From a virus, in IMG/VR virus record IMGVR_UViG_3300001533_000250, positions 1 to 20,313 of that record: a DNA stretch of 20,313 bases; one strand, written 5' to 3'. A program made the translations under genes and the position numbers. Below the pieces are notes generated by a model. The model worked only from the letters and a program-made list of their open reading frames with translations, made no database searches and was not told the DNA's origin. Numbering within the stretch: position 1 is the stretch's first letter; the number at the start of each line of letters is the position of its first letter. Shown piece after piece: positions 14,402 through 20,313 of this stretch.

Positions 14402-17400
14402 TTATCTCTTTCCAAGAGTTGCTATTAAAGCATCCTTAGCCAGCTCAGACGTTATTAAAAGTTGATTAAGCTTCTCATCTAAGCTTTGAGTGAAACTGCC
14501 CAATTCTTGGTCTAAAGCGTCACTACGTTTTTTAGACTCTATTTCAAATATTTTGCCTGCTTCCACAAAAGTAGACATGTCAACAGCTGATAGCAACTGT
14601 TGTTTGGCGATTTCTAAATTGTCTTCTACTTTAGGTATGCTATTAGAAAATAGTGAGTCAGGATCAAAACCTTCTAAGTCTTTCTTAGCTTCTGATAAAA
14701 GTTCCCCTAAGAATTTTTGCAGCTTTATTTGCTCATTTGTGGCCCTAATCTCTCGCTCTTTGAACTCTTCTATGCGTTGTAATTGATTTATTTGCTCTTC
14801 AACAGCACCTCTACGGACAGACGCTTCATCAAATGTACCTGTTAAAAGTCTTTGTTGTATTTGTAAGCCCTGTGTCAACAGGTTATTATAGCTATCTCTA
14901 AGCTGTTCAAGCACTTGAGGATTATTAGATACAGACATAGCAGCTTGTATCTGCTGCATTTGAAAGTTTATTTGAGCTAATGCCGATTGTCCTTGACTAG
15001 AGAACTCTTTATTAATATTTAGCGCAGTTGCTAACAAAGAGTTTATTCTAGTCTGAGTGCGTTCATACTCTTCTAAGTCACCTTGCTCAGATGCAACAGC
15101 TGCCTTGAATCTTTCTTTAGCGATCTCTTTGTCAAGAAGAGACAATTTCTGTTCAGGAGTAGTAGCTTGCTCTAAGTCAAGGGCAAACAAGTCGTCTGCA
15201 AGAGTGTCTTTTAGACCCCTTATCGAAGTATTTAACCGGTCTACAGCACTTATATTTTGGTTCATGAAATTGTTAAGATTCTTGCTAGTAGTAGATATAC
15301 TGTCTTCAATAGTTTTAAAAGCTTCTTTTGATTTTTCTTCAATCTTTTCCCAAGTCTCTATTTGGGAAGAAAGCTCTTTATTGACTTCTCTGTAAGCATC
15401 CCTTAAGCGGCCACGTTCTAGCCTAAGTATTTCTTCTACAGCGGACTTAGCTGATTGTACTCTTATAGCATTTTCTTTATTTATAGACTCTAAGTTCTCT
15501 TGACGGGCTTTTTGTAACTCCGTTAATAAAAGTCTTGTATTCTCTGTTGCACGTGCAGCAGATTGTGCAGCATAGACTAAAACACCTGCAAGGGCACCTA
15601 CCGCAATAGCTGCAAGACCTAAAGGAGACTTTATCGCAATCCAAGCATTTTTTAATTTTGCGAGGTCATTTCTAGCAAAAACTTGAGCGATTGTTAAGGC
15701 TGTTATTGCAGGGATGAATAAGGTCTGTATAGCAAAAGTTGCAACTTTTGCTGCTTTTGGAATATCTTCAAAGCCGCTAGTCATTCTGCTAAGAGCTTCA
15801 ATAAATGGGCTAGCAACGTCAACGACAAAGAAGTTTGCTATCTGCTCTCTAGCTATACGATACTGTTTACCAGTATTCTTCATCACTAGCTCTACAGCAC
15901 GTTCATAGTCCTCTGTACCTTCGCTAATTTGCTTTATAGCAGTTTGTAAATCAGTATAACCTGCACGGCTGAAAGCTACAGCCGCAGTTAGACCACGTAT
16001 ACGGTTGATGTGTTTTGCTATCTCAGTAGTGCTACCAGCAGTGTTGATTTGAAGCTGCCTAAAGAACTCACTAAACCCGAGAACACTGATAGCTTGTTCA
16101 GCTGTTGTGAAACCCAAGTTCTCTATAAGCTTAGTCATTTCTTGAGTAGGCTGCACGAGCTTAATCATGATACCGCGCAACTGAGTCAAGGATGTTGCAG
16201 GGTTAACGCCTTTTCGGGTGAGAACTGCGTACATACCCAAAAGTTCGTCAAGATTCACGCCCACTTGATTAGCCAACACGGCCACAGTACCAAGCTCTTT
16301 TAAATTAGGAGTCTTGATACGCCCTAACTCAATAGCTTTGAAAAGTTTTGCACCAGTGTCTCCTGCTAACTCGTTTGGTAAGTTAAAAGCTTGCAAGATA
16401 CCGGTGATAGCAACAGCTGAATCTTCAGCTGTAGCAACTGTTGCAGCTGCAAACTTATTAATCTCTTCACCAAATCTGCGAAACTCTGAAGCACTGTTAA
16501 TAACTTGTGAAGTAAGAGCTGTGTACGCTGCTCTAGTCTGGTCAATAATACTGATTTGGAAAGAGTCGGCCAAGTCTCTTAACACGCCTTGCCACTCTAC
16601 AAGGCTAGAACGTCCTGTATCAATAGTTTGTATTTGTGCAATAGCTATATTAAGCTCGATTGCAGTATCAAGAGCTTGTCTAATCTCATTTGTCACAGTC
16701 GACATTGCACTATAGACTGCACTTATGCTTAGCAGCCTAACAGCACCTCTCCAACTTATGACAAGCTCTTGTACTCTTTGGCGTTGATTCTTTACCTCGT
16801 CAGTAGTTTTCTTTACTTCTGTGCTATATCTTTTCTGTATAGCGTTACGCAGTTCATCTAACTGGTTCTGTCTAATAGACGCTTCTCTTTGCTCTGTGAA
16901 TCTACGCTGATCTGCGAATCTAGTAGCAGTAACTTCTTCCCGCCACTTTGCAGCTTCTTGGTCTATCCTCATCTTTTCTTTAGCTGCATCGCTGATAGCT
17001 TTAAGTATATTTTGTTCTTGCTGAAGTTGCACCCTACTTCTTGCAATTATGTCATCTTTTAATTTTCGGAAAGTTGCAGCTGTTTCATTTGTTTCTTTTG
17101 TCTCTGACTTTATTCTTTGCCACTCGTTTCCGAGTTGTTCAGCTTTTTGTCTTAATTCATTTTGTAATACTATAGCTTCACGTAATTCTTTTAGTTCCTC
17201 TTTTCTGGACTCTTCTTCTCTAAACTCTGTTCCTCTGCGCTCATTAGCGAATCTTGTTGCAGTCACATCCTCACGGATTTTAGCTGCTTCTTTCTCGATT
17301 CGAATCTTTTCTTTTGCAGCATCGCCAATAGCTTTTACAATATTTCGCTCTTGTTCTAATTGTACTTTGCTGCGCGCTATTATGTCCGACTTGAGATCGC

Positions 17401-17929
17401 TAAAAGTTTTTGCATTCTGTGTAGCTAGTCGAGTTTGCTCTACAAGATTGCGCCATTCGTTAGCAGCAGCAGCAGAATCAATTTTTATTTGGTAAAAGTT
17501 GTCAGTCTCTAAAGCACTTTCTTTTTGGAAAGTAGCTAAGTCGCTAGCATATTTACCTAAAGCTGACCCTCGATTATAGACTTCTTTACCAAAATCTTTA
17601 TTAGACCGATCCGTTATACGGTTAAAAATATCTCCAAAGTTTTCGTTGCCAGTAAATGTCGCCCCTATTTTTTTACTAGAGATGAAGTCAATCATTTTGC
17701 CCATCTTTTCAAGAGACTGGGCTAAATCAAGAGCAACTATTTTACTTTTGTTGGCAGACTTTGCAAATCTACCAAAAAAGACTTCCGTCTGCTCTCCGGT
17801 TTGAGAGAAGTTTTGGAAGGCTCTTATAGAAGAATTAGTTTGTTGTGTAAGATTATTTAGTTCCCTGATTACTTTAGGAATAATCTGGGAGAAGTTTTCA
17901 TCTGCTTCTATTCTGTACTTATCAGACAT
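14402..17929 (-). CDS. Tape measure protein, main part
   Basis: 1175 aa from ATG 17929 (an in-frame TTG at 17932 is less likely; GGTGGA lies 8 nt upstream of the ATG). Tape measure proteins set tail length and help DNA enter the cell. Visible parts: a helical N-terminus; a tandem duplicated coiled-coil unit (about residues 157-365); a PhageMin_Tail-type core about 400-640 (SSLVEWQGVLRDLADSFQI, AATVATAEDSAVAITGILQ, GVNPATSLTQLRGIMIKLVQ); two hydrophobic segments near 730-755 and 770-792 that may act as fusion or pore helices; then a long charged coiled coil. It ends before the C-terminal RGGY...LTPGEF motif, which is in the next ORF in the -1 frame. By the usual rule of about 0.15 nm per residue, the joined 1562 aa protein would mean a tail of roughly 230 nm. 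Confidence 0.9.
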   Translation of the reverse strand: MSDKYRIEADENFSQIIPKVIRELNNLTQQTNSSIRAFQNFSQTGEQTEVFFGRFAKSANKSKIVALDLAQSLEKMGKMIDFISSKKIGATFTGNENFGDIFNRITDRSNKDFGKEVYNRGSALGKYASDLATFQKESALETDNFYQIKIDSAAAANEWRNLVEQTRLATQNAKTFSDLKSDIIARSKVQLEQERNIVKAIGDAAKEKIRIEKEAAKIREDVTATRFANERRGTEFREEESRKEELKELREAIVLQNELRQKAEQLGNEWQRIKSETKETNETAATFRKLKDDIIARSRVQLQQEQNILKAISDAAKEKMRIDQEAAKWREEVTATRFADQRRFTEQREASIRQNQLDELRNAIQKRYSTEVKKTTDEVKNQRQRVQELVISWRGAVRLLSISAVYSAMSTVTNEIRQALDTAIELNIAIAQIQTIDTGRSSLVEWQGVLRDLADSFQISIIDQTRAAYTALTSQVINSASEFRRFGEEINKFAAATVATAEDSAVAITGILQAFNLPNELAGDTGAKLFKAIELGRIKTPNLKELGTVAVLANQVGVNLDELLGMYAVLTRKGVNPATSLTQLRGIMIKLVQPTQEMTKLIENLGFTTAEQAISVLGFSEFFRQLQINTAGSTTEIAKHINRIRGLTAAVAFSRAGYTDLQTAIKQISEGTEDYERAVELVMKNTGKQYRIAREQIANFFVVDVASPFIEALSRMTSGFEDIPKAAKVATFAIQTLFIPAITALTIAQVFARNDLAKLKNAWIAIKSPLGLAAIAVGALAGVLVYAAQSAARATENTRLLLTELQKARQENLESINKENAIRVQSAKSAVEEILRLERGRLRDAYREVNKELSSQIETWEKIEEKSKEAFKTIEDSISTTSKNLNNFMNQNISAVDRLNTSIRGLKDTLADDLFALDLEQATTPEQKLSLLDKEIAKERFKAAVASEQGDLEEYERTQTRINSLLATALNINKEFSSQGQSALAQINFQMQQIQAAMSVSNNPQVLEQLRDSYNNLLTQGLQIQQRLLTGTFDEASVRRGAVEEQINQLQRIEEFKEREIRATNEQIKLQKFLGELLSEAKKDLEGFDPDSLFSNSIPKVEDNLEIAKQQLLSAVDMSTFVEAGKIFEIESKKRSDALDQELGSFTQSLDEKLNQLLITSELAKDALIATLGKR
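14408..14414 (-). other. Candidate -1 frameshift site TGGAAAG in the tape measure gene
   Basis: In the zero frame this reads CTT-GGA-AAG-AGA-TAA, so the heptamer T GGA AAG is in register for a -1 slip to TGG AAA GAG. Lambda uses GGGAAAG for its tail chaperone shift; this differs only in the first base, and the A-site slip (AAG to AAA) is ideal. It ends 3 nt before the stop TAA (14404-14402). Only a weak 5 bp downstream stem (TTCTG/CAGAA) was found. The fusion frame is open from just upstream of the site through the C-terminal ORF. Confidence 0.5.
16838..17461 (-). repeat. Tandem duplication inside the tape measure gene (333 bp unit)
   Basis: Unit 1 (17461-17129) and unit 2 (17128 to about 16838) begin with NEW at residues 157 and 268 and share DIIARSxVQLxQExNIxKAI, then DAAKEKxRI, EAAKxRE and VTATRFA, about 97 aligned residues with a 111 aa period. 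The duplication lies in the predicted coiled-coil N-terminal part, and the DNA has diverged, so it is not a recent copy. Such internal duplications can lengthen a tape measure. Confidence 0.85.
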
Positions 17930-18551
17930 CAAAGAAATCCACCGTTCGGTTGAAAGGACTCTTGCCAGTTATCAAGTACTCATAGATAGGCCCTTTGGGC
18001 ACATACTTCTCTAAATTATTGTCAACAAATTCTATCATAGCTTCTCCAGCCCTGTCTAAACTACCTTGAACCCATTGGCTGGATTGATTCTTTGCAAGCC
18101 CTTTATCTTGTAAGTGGAATTGCAACACTGTAATATCGAATTCAAAAATCAAAGCGAATCTTTGAGGACTACCTGCGGAGACTTTATAAGCAGACTTACC
18201 CAAAGACGCGCCTAAAGGAGCACTTTTAAAAGCTCCTGAACCGCTTGAAAACTTTCCATACGCTGTATACTTGCTGTTGCGTCCTTTGTGCTTAGACTCA
18301 GAGCGCATAGCAAGCTCCATTACATTCTTTATGCCAACCTCCCACCCTAAAGGCCTAAGGTATGCTGTAGACATTCCAGAATCAATAACTGTTCCAGAAG
18401 CAAGCTCTCTAACAAAAACTGCTACACCAGCATACCACAGCTTCTTTAATCCGTTAAAGGCATACTTCTTTAATGGGCCTGTCTGACGGAACACGCCTCT
18501 GATGTTATTGTTTCTAGTCATTTTTACTTGAAACTTAGACAATTTTTGCAC
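17922..18551 (-). CDS. Tail-module protein of unknown function (209 aa)
   Basis: Unrecognised. Start GTG 18551 with AGGG 8 nt upstream; ATG 18521 is an alternative but has no clear ribosome site. It overlaps the chaperone extension by 17 nt and the tape measure start by 8 nt. The protein is basic with many Ser/Gly/Lys residues in the middle (KHKGRNSKYTAYGKFSSGSG) and a hydrophobic strand (FALIFEFDITVLQFHL). It sits between the tail assembly chaperones and the tape measure, where some phages carry a minor tail or assembly protein. No function assigned. Confidence 0.65.
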   Translation of the reverse strand: MQKLSKFQVKMTRNNNIRGVFRQTGPLKKYAFNGLKKLWYAGVAVFVRELASGTVIDSGMSTAYLRPLGWEVGIKNVMELAMRSESKHKGRNSKYTAYGKFSSGSGAFKSAPLGASLGKSAYKVSAGSPQRFALIFEFDITVLQFHLQDKGLAKNQSSQWVQGSLDRAGEAMIEFVDNNLEKYVPKGPIYEYLITGKSPFNRTVDFFDV

Positions 18552-18771
18552 CTAACGCCCTGTAGATGTTCATGTCTTTTTCCTGTTCTTCGTACTCTCT
18601 TATTTGAGAGTATGCTAAGATTCTAGCACGCATGATGTTGCTATTATCTTCCCACCGGGGTTGTACCCCGGTGGGAAGAAGTCTTAGTCTTTCGCAGGCT
18701 CGGTATTCTGCGTAGAGTTCGGTTCGGTAGGCTGGGAGCTTTCTGTTGCTTGCTGATCCAGCCGTCCAGCT
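18535..18771 (-). CDS. Tail assembly chaperone, -1 frameshift extension (GT-type)
   Basis: Starting from the slip site, the -1 frame encodes 78 residues, SWTAGSASNRKLPAYRTE... to ...RALGAKIV, ending at TAA 18537-18535. Joined to 147 residues of the zero-frame protein, it gives a 225 aa GT-type product. The extension is helical and rich in YAEYRACERLRL and RILAYSQIREYEEQE patterns, as in other T extensions, and includes P-x-W (VQPRWED). In lambda, G and GT recruit the tape measure and the tube protein during tail assembly; the ratio is set by frameshifting. No start codon is needed because it is reached only by the slip. Confidence 0.88.
   Translation of the reverse strand, partial: SWTAGSASNRKLPAYRTELYAEYRACERLRLLPTGVQPRWEDNSNIMRARILAYSQIREYEEQEKDMNIYRALGAKIV
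18647..18679 (-). promoter_or_regulatory. GC-rich perfect hairpin just after the zero-frame chaperone stop
   Basis: TCTTCCCACCGGGGT (18647-18661), loop TGT, ACCCCGGTGGGAAGA (18665-18679): 15 bp arms without mismatch. In the transcript it begins 4 nt after the stop codon of the zero-frame chaperone and about 91 nt after the slip site, inside the -1 extension coding region. There is no T-run on either strand, so it is not an intrinsic terminator. It may be a long-range stimulator, attenuator or RNA-stability element. Confidence 0.7.
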
Positions 18772-19211
18772 AAAAAAAGCTTAGTTTGTTCATCGATTCG
18801 CTTCTGGTCTAGTCCATTAACGATCATTACTAACCCGGCAACTCTTGCAACGGTAGCTTCCGGCAGGAAAGTGTTAAGTTCTTTGATCCAATTCTCCCAA
18901 GTGTCTGGGTCATTTGAATCAACAGTTTCCCACTCCATGCCGTCAGGGAGAACTAAAGAGTTGACGTAGTACCAGTGACTTTTTCTCTCTGCCCATTTGT
19001 CAATAGCTTCAAGGTAGCTCTTGTCTGTTCTATCAGATTCTACAATCCCTCCGGGCTTTCGCACAGTTGGAGGGGTAGGGACAGGGTAAAGCTTCTCGTA
19101 CTCGGTCGTGTCCAAGATCGCCCTAGCCCTGAATACTAGATTGGTGTTGTTCCAGGGTACTACCAGCACCTCTTCTGAAGTGCCACTGATAGAGTTGCCG
19201 TTAAATTTCAT
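18684..19211 (-). CDS. Tail assembly chaperone, zero-frame product (G-type)
   Basis: 175 aa, between the tail tube gene and the tape measure, the invariable position of the G-type chaperone in siphoviruses. It is acidic, with a Ser/Thr/Pro/Glu/Gln-rich end (ESSQPTEPNSTQNTEPAKD) after the slip site, which is typical of the short form where the C-tail is not structured. The ATG at 19211 has AAGGAA about 8 nt upstream and lies 11 nt after the tube stop. In lambda the G protein, in excess over GT, coats the tape measure before tube assembly. The call rests on position and the frameshift, more than on sequence identity. Confidence 0.85.
   Translation of the reverse strand: MKFNGNSISGTSEEVLVVPWNNTNLVFRARAILDTTEYEKLYPVPTPPTVRKPGGIVESDRTDKSYLEAIDKWAERKSHWYYVNSLVLPDGMEWETVDSNDPDTWENWIKELNTFLPEATVARVAGLVMIVNGLDQKRIDEQTKLFLAGRLDQQATESSQPTEPNSTQNTEPAKD
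18771..18777 (-). other. Programmed -1 frameshift slippery heptamer TTTTTTA
   Basis: The zero frame reads AAG-CTT-TTT-TTA-GCT, so T TTT TTA is a canonical X XXY YYZ heptamer, the same as in HIV-1 gag-pol. After slipping, AGC-TGG opens the 78-residue extension. It lies at codons 145-147 of the chaperone. A small stem (GCTG/CAGC) follows within about 20 nt; the strong 18647-18679 hairpin is farther downstream. Confidence 0.85.
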
Positions 19212-19222
19212 TGTGGTTTTCC

Positions 19223-19723
19223 TTAGTCGCCAGCGACAATCGTCGGCTCAAGAGCGTTACACTTACCAGAAACACTAATGGTACCGTTGCGCAAGTCAAA
19301 ATCAATACTCTCGTAACGGAAGTCAGGAAACATAACAGTTTCCTTACCTTCAGACCCGCAAGCAGGTTCATGAATCATTCCGATGTTAACACAATAAGGT
19401 CTGCAAGGGTCAGAGTCAGTAGAGACCCAGTTACTAGCAGAATTAATACCCTTAACAGCGTCTACAGGAGTTATTTCTCCCGACGACGCTCCAGTGTCTG
19501 CACTAACTTTTTCCCAAGTCGCGTCAAAAGATACTTCCATAGGAGTTTCGTCACCAAGTCTAACTTCATCGAGACGTCCTCTGTCCAAGGTGTACTCAAC
19601 TTCACGGTTCTCAGTCCACTGGAAGTTGCCTTCACCGATGGTGATTTCCATTTGCTTCATGGCAGAACCTGCCCCGCCGTCGGAAATGAAAATCGTTGCA
19701 TTCTTGATGTCAATTTGTGCCAT
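19223..19723 (-). CDS. Major tail tube protein
   Basis: 166 aa, beta-rich, of the size of siphovirus tube proteins. It starts with MAQIDIKNATIFISDGG, has a central EVEYTLDRGRLDEVRLGDETPMEVSFDATWEKV segment (about 40-73), and ends with YESIDFDLRNGTISVSGKC, strand patterns of the tube beta-barrel. It polymerises into the tail tube around the tape measure. It starts at ATG 19723 with AAGGTGA upstream, 2 nt after the previous stop, and lies directly before the chaperone gene, the usual order. Two Cys-containing loops (CRPYC) near residues 107-111 are unusual for tube proteins and could form a disulfide in the virion. Confidence 0.8.
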   Translation of the reverse strand: MAQIDIKNATIFISDGGAGSAMKQMEITIGEGNFQWTENREVEYTLDRGRLDEVRLGDETPMEVSFDATWEKVSADTGASSGEITPVDAVKGINSASNWVSTDSDPCRPYCVNIGMIHEPACGSEGKETVMFPDFRYESIDFDLRNGTISVSGKCNALEPTIVAGD

Positions 19724-19725
19724 TG

Positions 19726-20190
19726 TTATTCACCTTTCAGTCTTAGAAGGTAATGACCCTCTATTACAGTTTGCAGAAATCTGGAATGAGGCTCTCGTTG
19801 CCCTAAATGGTAAACTTGCAACCTTTGCCGTTCATAAAAGTCTGACACAAGCCCCATGCACCCTACAAGGGACTTATCGTCATTTGTTCCGAGTTTGCAG
19901 ACGTCGATACTTGTAAATGCTGCTAACGCCTTACCCGTTAAATTGTGTAAATTCGCTATATCGTCAATCTTCTTTTTAACGCTTATAAGAAGATTGATTT
20001 CAACATAAAGTGTATAATAGTTCCTAGATATCTCGTTTACACGAGGGCCATCCATTCTATATTCAATTCTTTCATCAACATCTTTAGTATCATTAGCTTC
20101 ACCTTCTACCATAAAATTAGTGTCAAGTTTAGAGCTAAAATGTTTCGCACCAGAAAAAAATATCCACGTTGCCCATTTTTCATTGATCAT
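19726..20190 (-). CDS. Tail completion / tail terminator-like protein (154 aa)
   Basis: Placed directly upstream of the tail tube gene, where siphoviruses encode the tail terminator or completion protein that caps the tube and joins it to the head. The product has the alpha/beta alternation expected for the family: VDERIEYRMDGPRVNEISRNYYTLYVEINLLISV (about 38-71), and a C-terminal strand set (VYHLGQREPHSRFLQTVIEGHYLLRL). No definite motif was recognised. The ATG at 20190 has AAAGG 9 nt upstream and overlaps the end of the preceding gene by 11 nt. Confidence 0.55.
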   Translation of the reverse strand: MINEKWATWIFFSGAKHFSSKLDTNFMVEGEANDTKDVDERIEYRMDGPRVNEISRNYYTLYVEINLLISVKKKIDDIANLHNLTGKALAAFTSIDVCKLGTNDDKSLVGCMGLVSDFYERQRLQVYHLGQREPHSRFLQTVIEGHYLLRLKGE

Positions 20191-20313
20191 AATTAACAGC
20201 CTTTACAAGAAGTTCTACAGTAGACTTTTCAGTGTCCGTTATTATGTTCCTTACGTCCCATTTCTTTTTGTCATAGATTACATAATCTTCTGTAGACTGC
20301 AGGATAGGGGGCA
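20180..20313 (-). CDS. Partial neck / head-tail connector protein (5' end outside window)
   Basis: The last 43 codons of a gene entering from the right: the visible part contains TEDYVIYDKKKWDVRNIIT and ends in KAVNYDQ then TGA (20182-20180). The short strand-turn-strand pattern (VIYDKKKWDVRNI) is like the C-terminal part of head-closure or stopper proteins. Its place just before the tail completion gene supports a neck role. It overlaps the next gene by 11 nt, in keeping with the rest of the operon. Too little is visible to be sure. Confidence 0.45.
   Translation of the reverse strand, partial: PPILQSTEDYVIYDKKKWDVRNIITDTEKSTVELLVKAVNYDQ

Noticed and set aside
18647-18679. The GC-rich hairpin as a transcription terminator between chaperone and next gene
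   Set aside because: No T-run follows on either strand, and it lies inside the -1 chaperone extension; kept as a regulatory element instead.

Overview
The window looks like part of a double-stranded DNA tailed bacteriophage (or phage-plasmid) genome with a long, non-contractile, siphovirus-type tail. The evidence is a tail module in the usual order (tail completion, tube, frameshifted assembly chaperones, a very long tape measure, distal tail proteins, endolysin) facing a compact replication operon. By eye the base composition is about 40% GC. Start sites mostly carry Shine-Dalgarno sequences, and adjacent genes commonly overlap or abut (ATGA, TAATG), as in phages. The GH108-type endolysin suggests a Gram-negative host, but the host cannot be named from the sequence.

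Layout. Positions 1-547 (minus) hold the start of a ParB-like gene that runs off the left edge. Positions 548-962 are a 415 bp divergent non-coding region dense in palindromes, 18 bp iterons and a large imperfect inverted repeat. It is a candidate origin, centromere or operator region. Positions 963-5777 (plus) hold a replication and nucleotide operon: primase-helicase fusion, small unknown protein, TTG-started dNMP kinase, D12-class adenine methylase and DnaQ-like exonuclease. Two strong intrinsic terminators for the plus-strand transcript follow at 5837-5869 and 6164-6193, both embedded antisense inside a minus-strand gene.

From 20313 down to 5707 everything is on the minus strand and reads as one late operon. 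In order of transcription: partial neck protein, tail completion protein, tail tube, tail assembly chaperone with a canonical -1 slippery heptamer (TTTTTTA) giving a G/GT-type pair, an unknown tail protein, the tape measure (split by a second -1 shift), three small tail proteins, two large tail-tip proteins, an endolysin broken by a -1 frameshift, a holin-like membrane protein, a Cys-rich protein, a GT-A glycosyltransferase and a protein with an MptE/Maf-like nucleotide-binding motif.

Main points of interest: the ParB-like gene beside arrayed dyads of the GATTC..GAATC type; the tape measure split across two frames with a lambda-like slip site; the interrupted endolysin; the 15 bp GC-rich hairpin just after the chaperone stop; and the glycosylation cassette at the distal end of the late operon. 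No tRNA, rRNA, CRISPR array or insertion sequence was seen.
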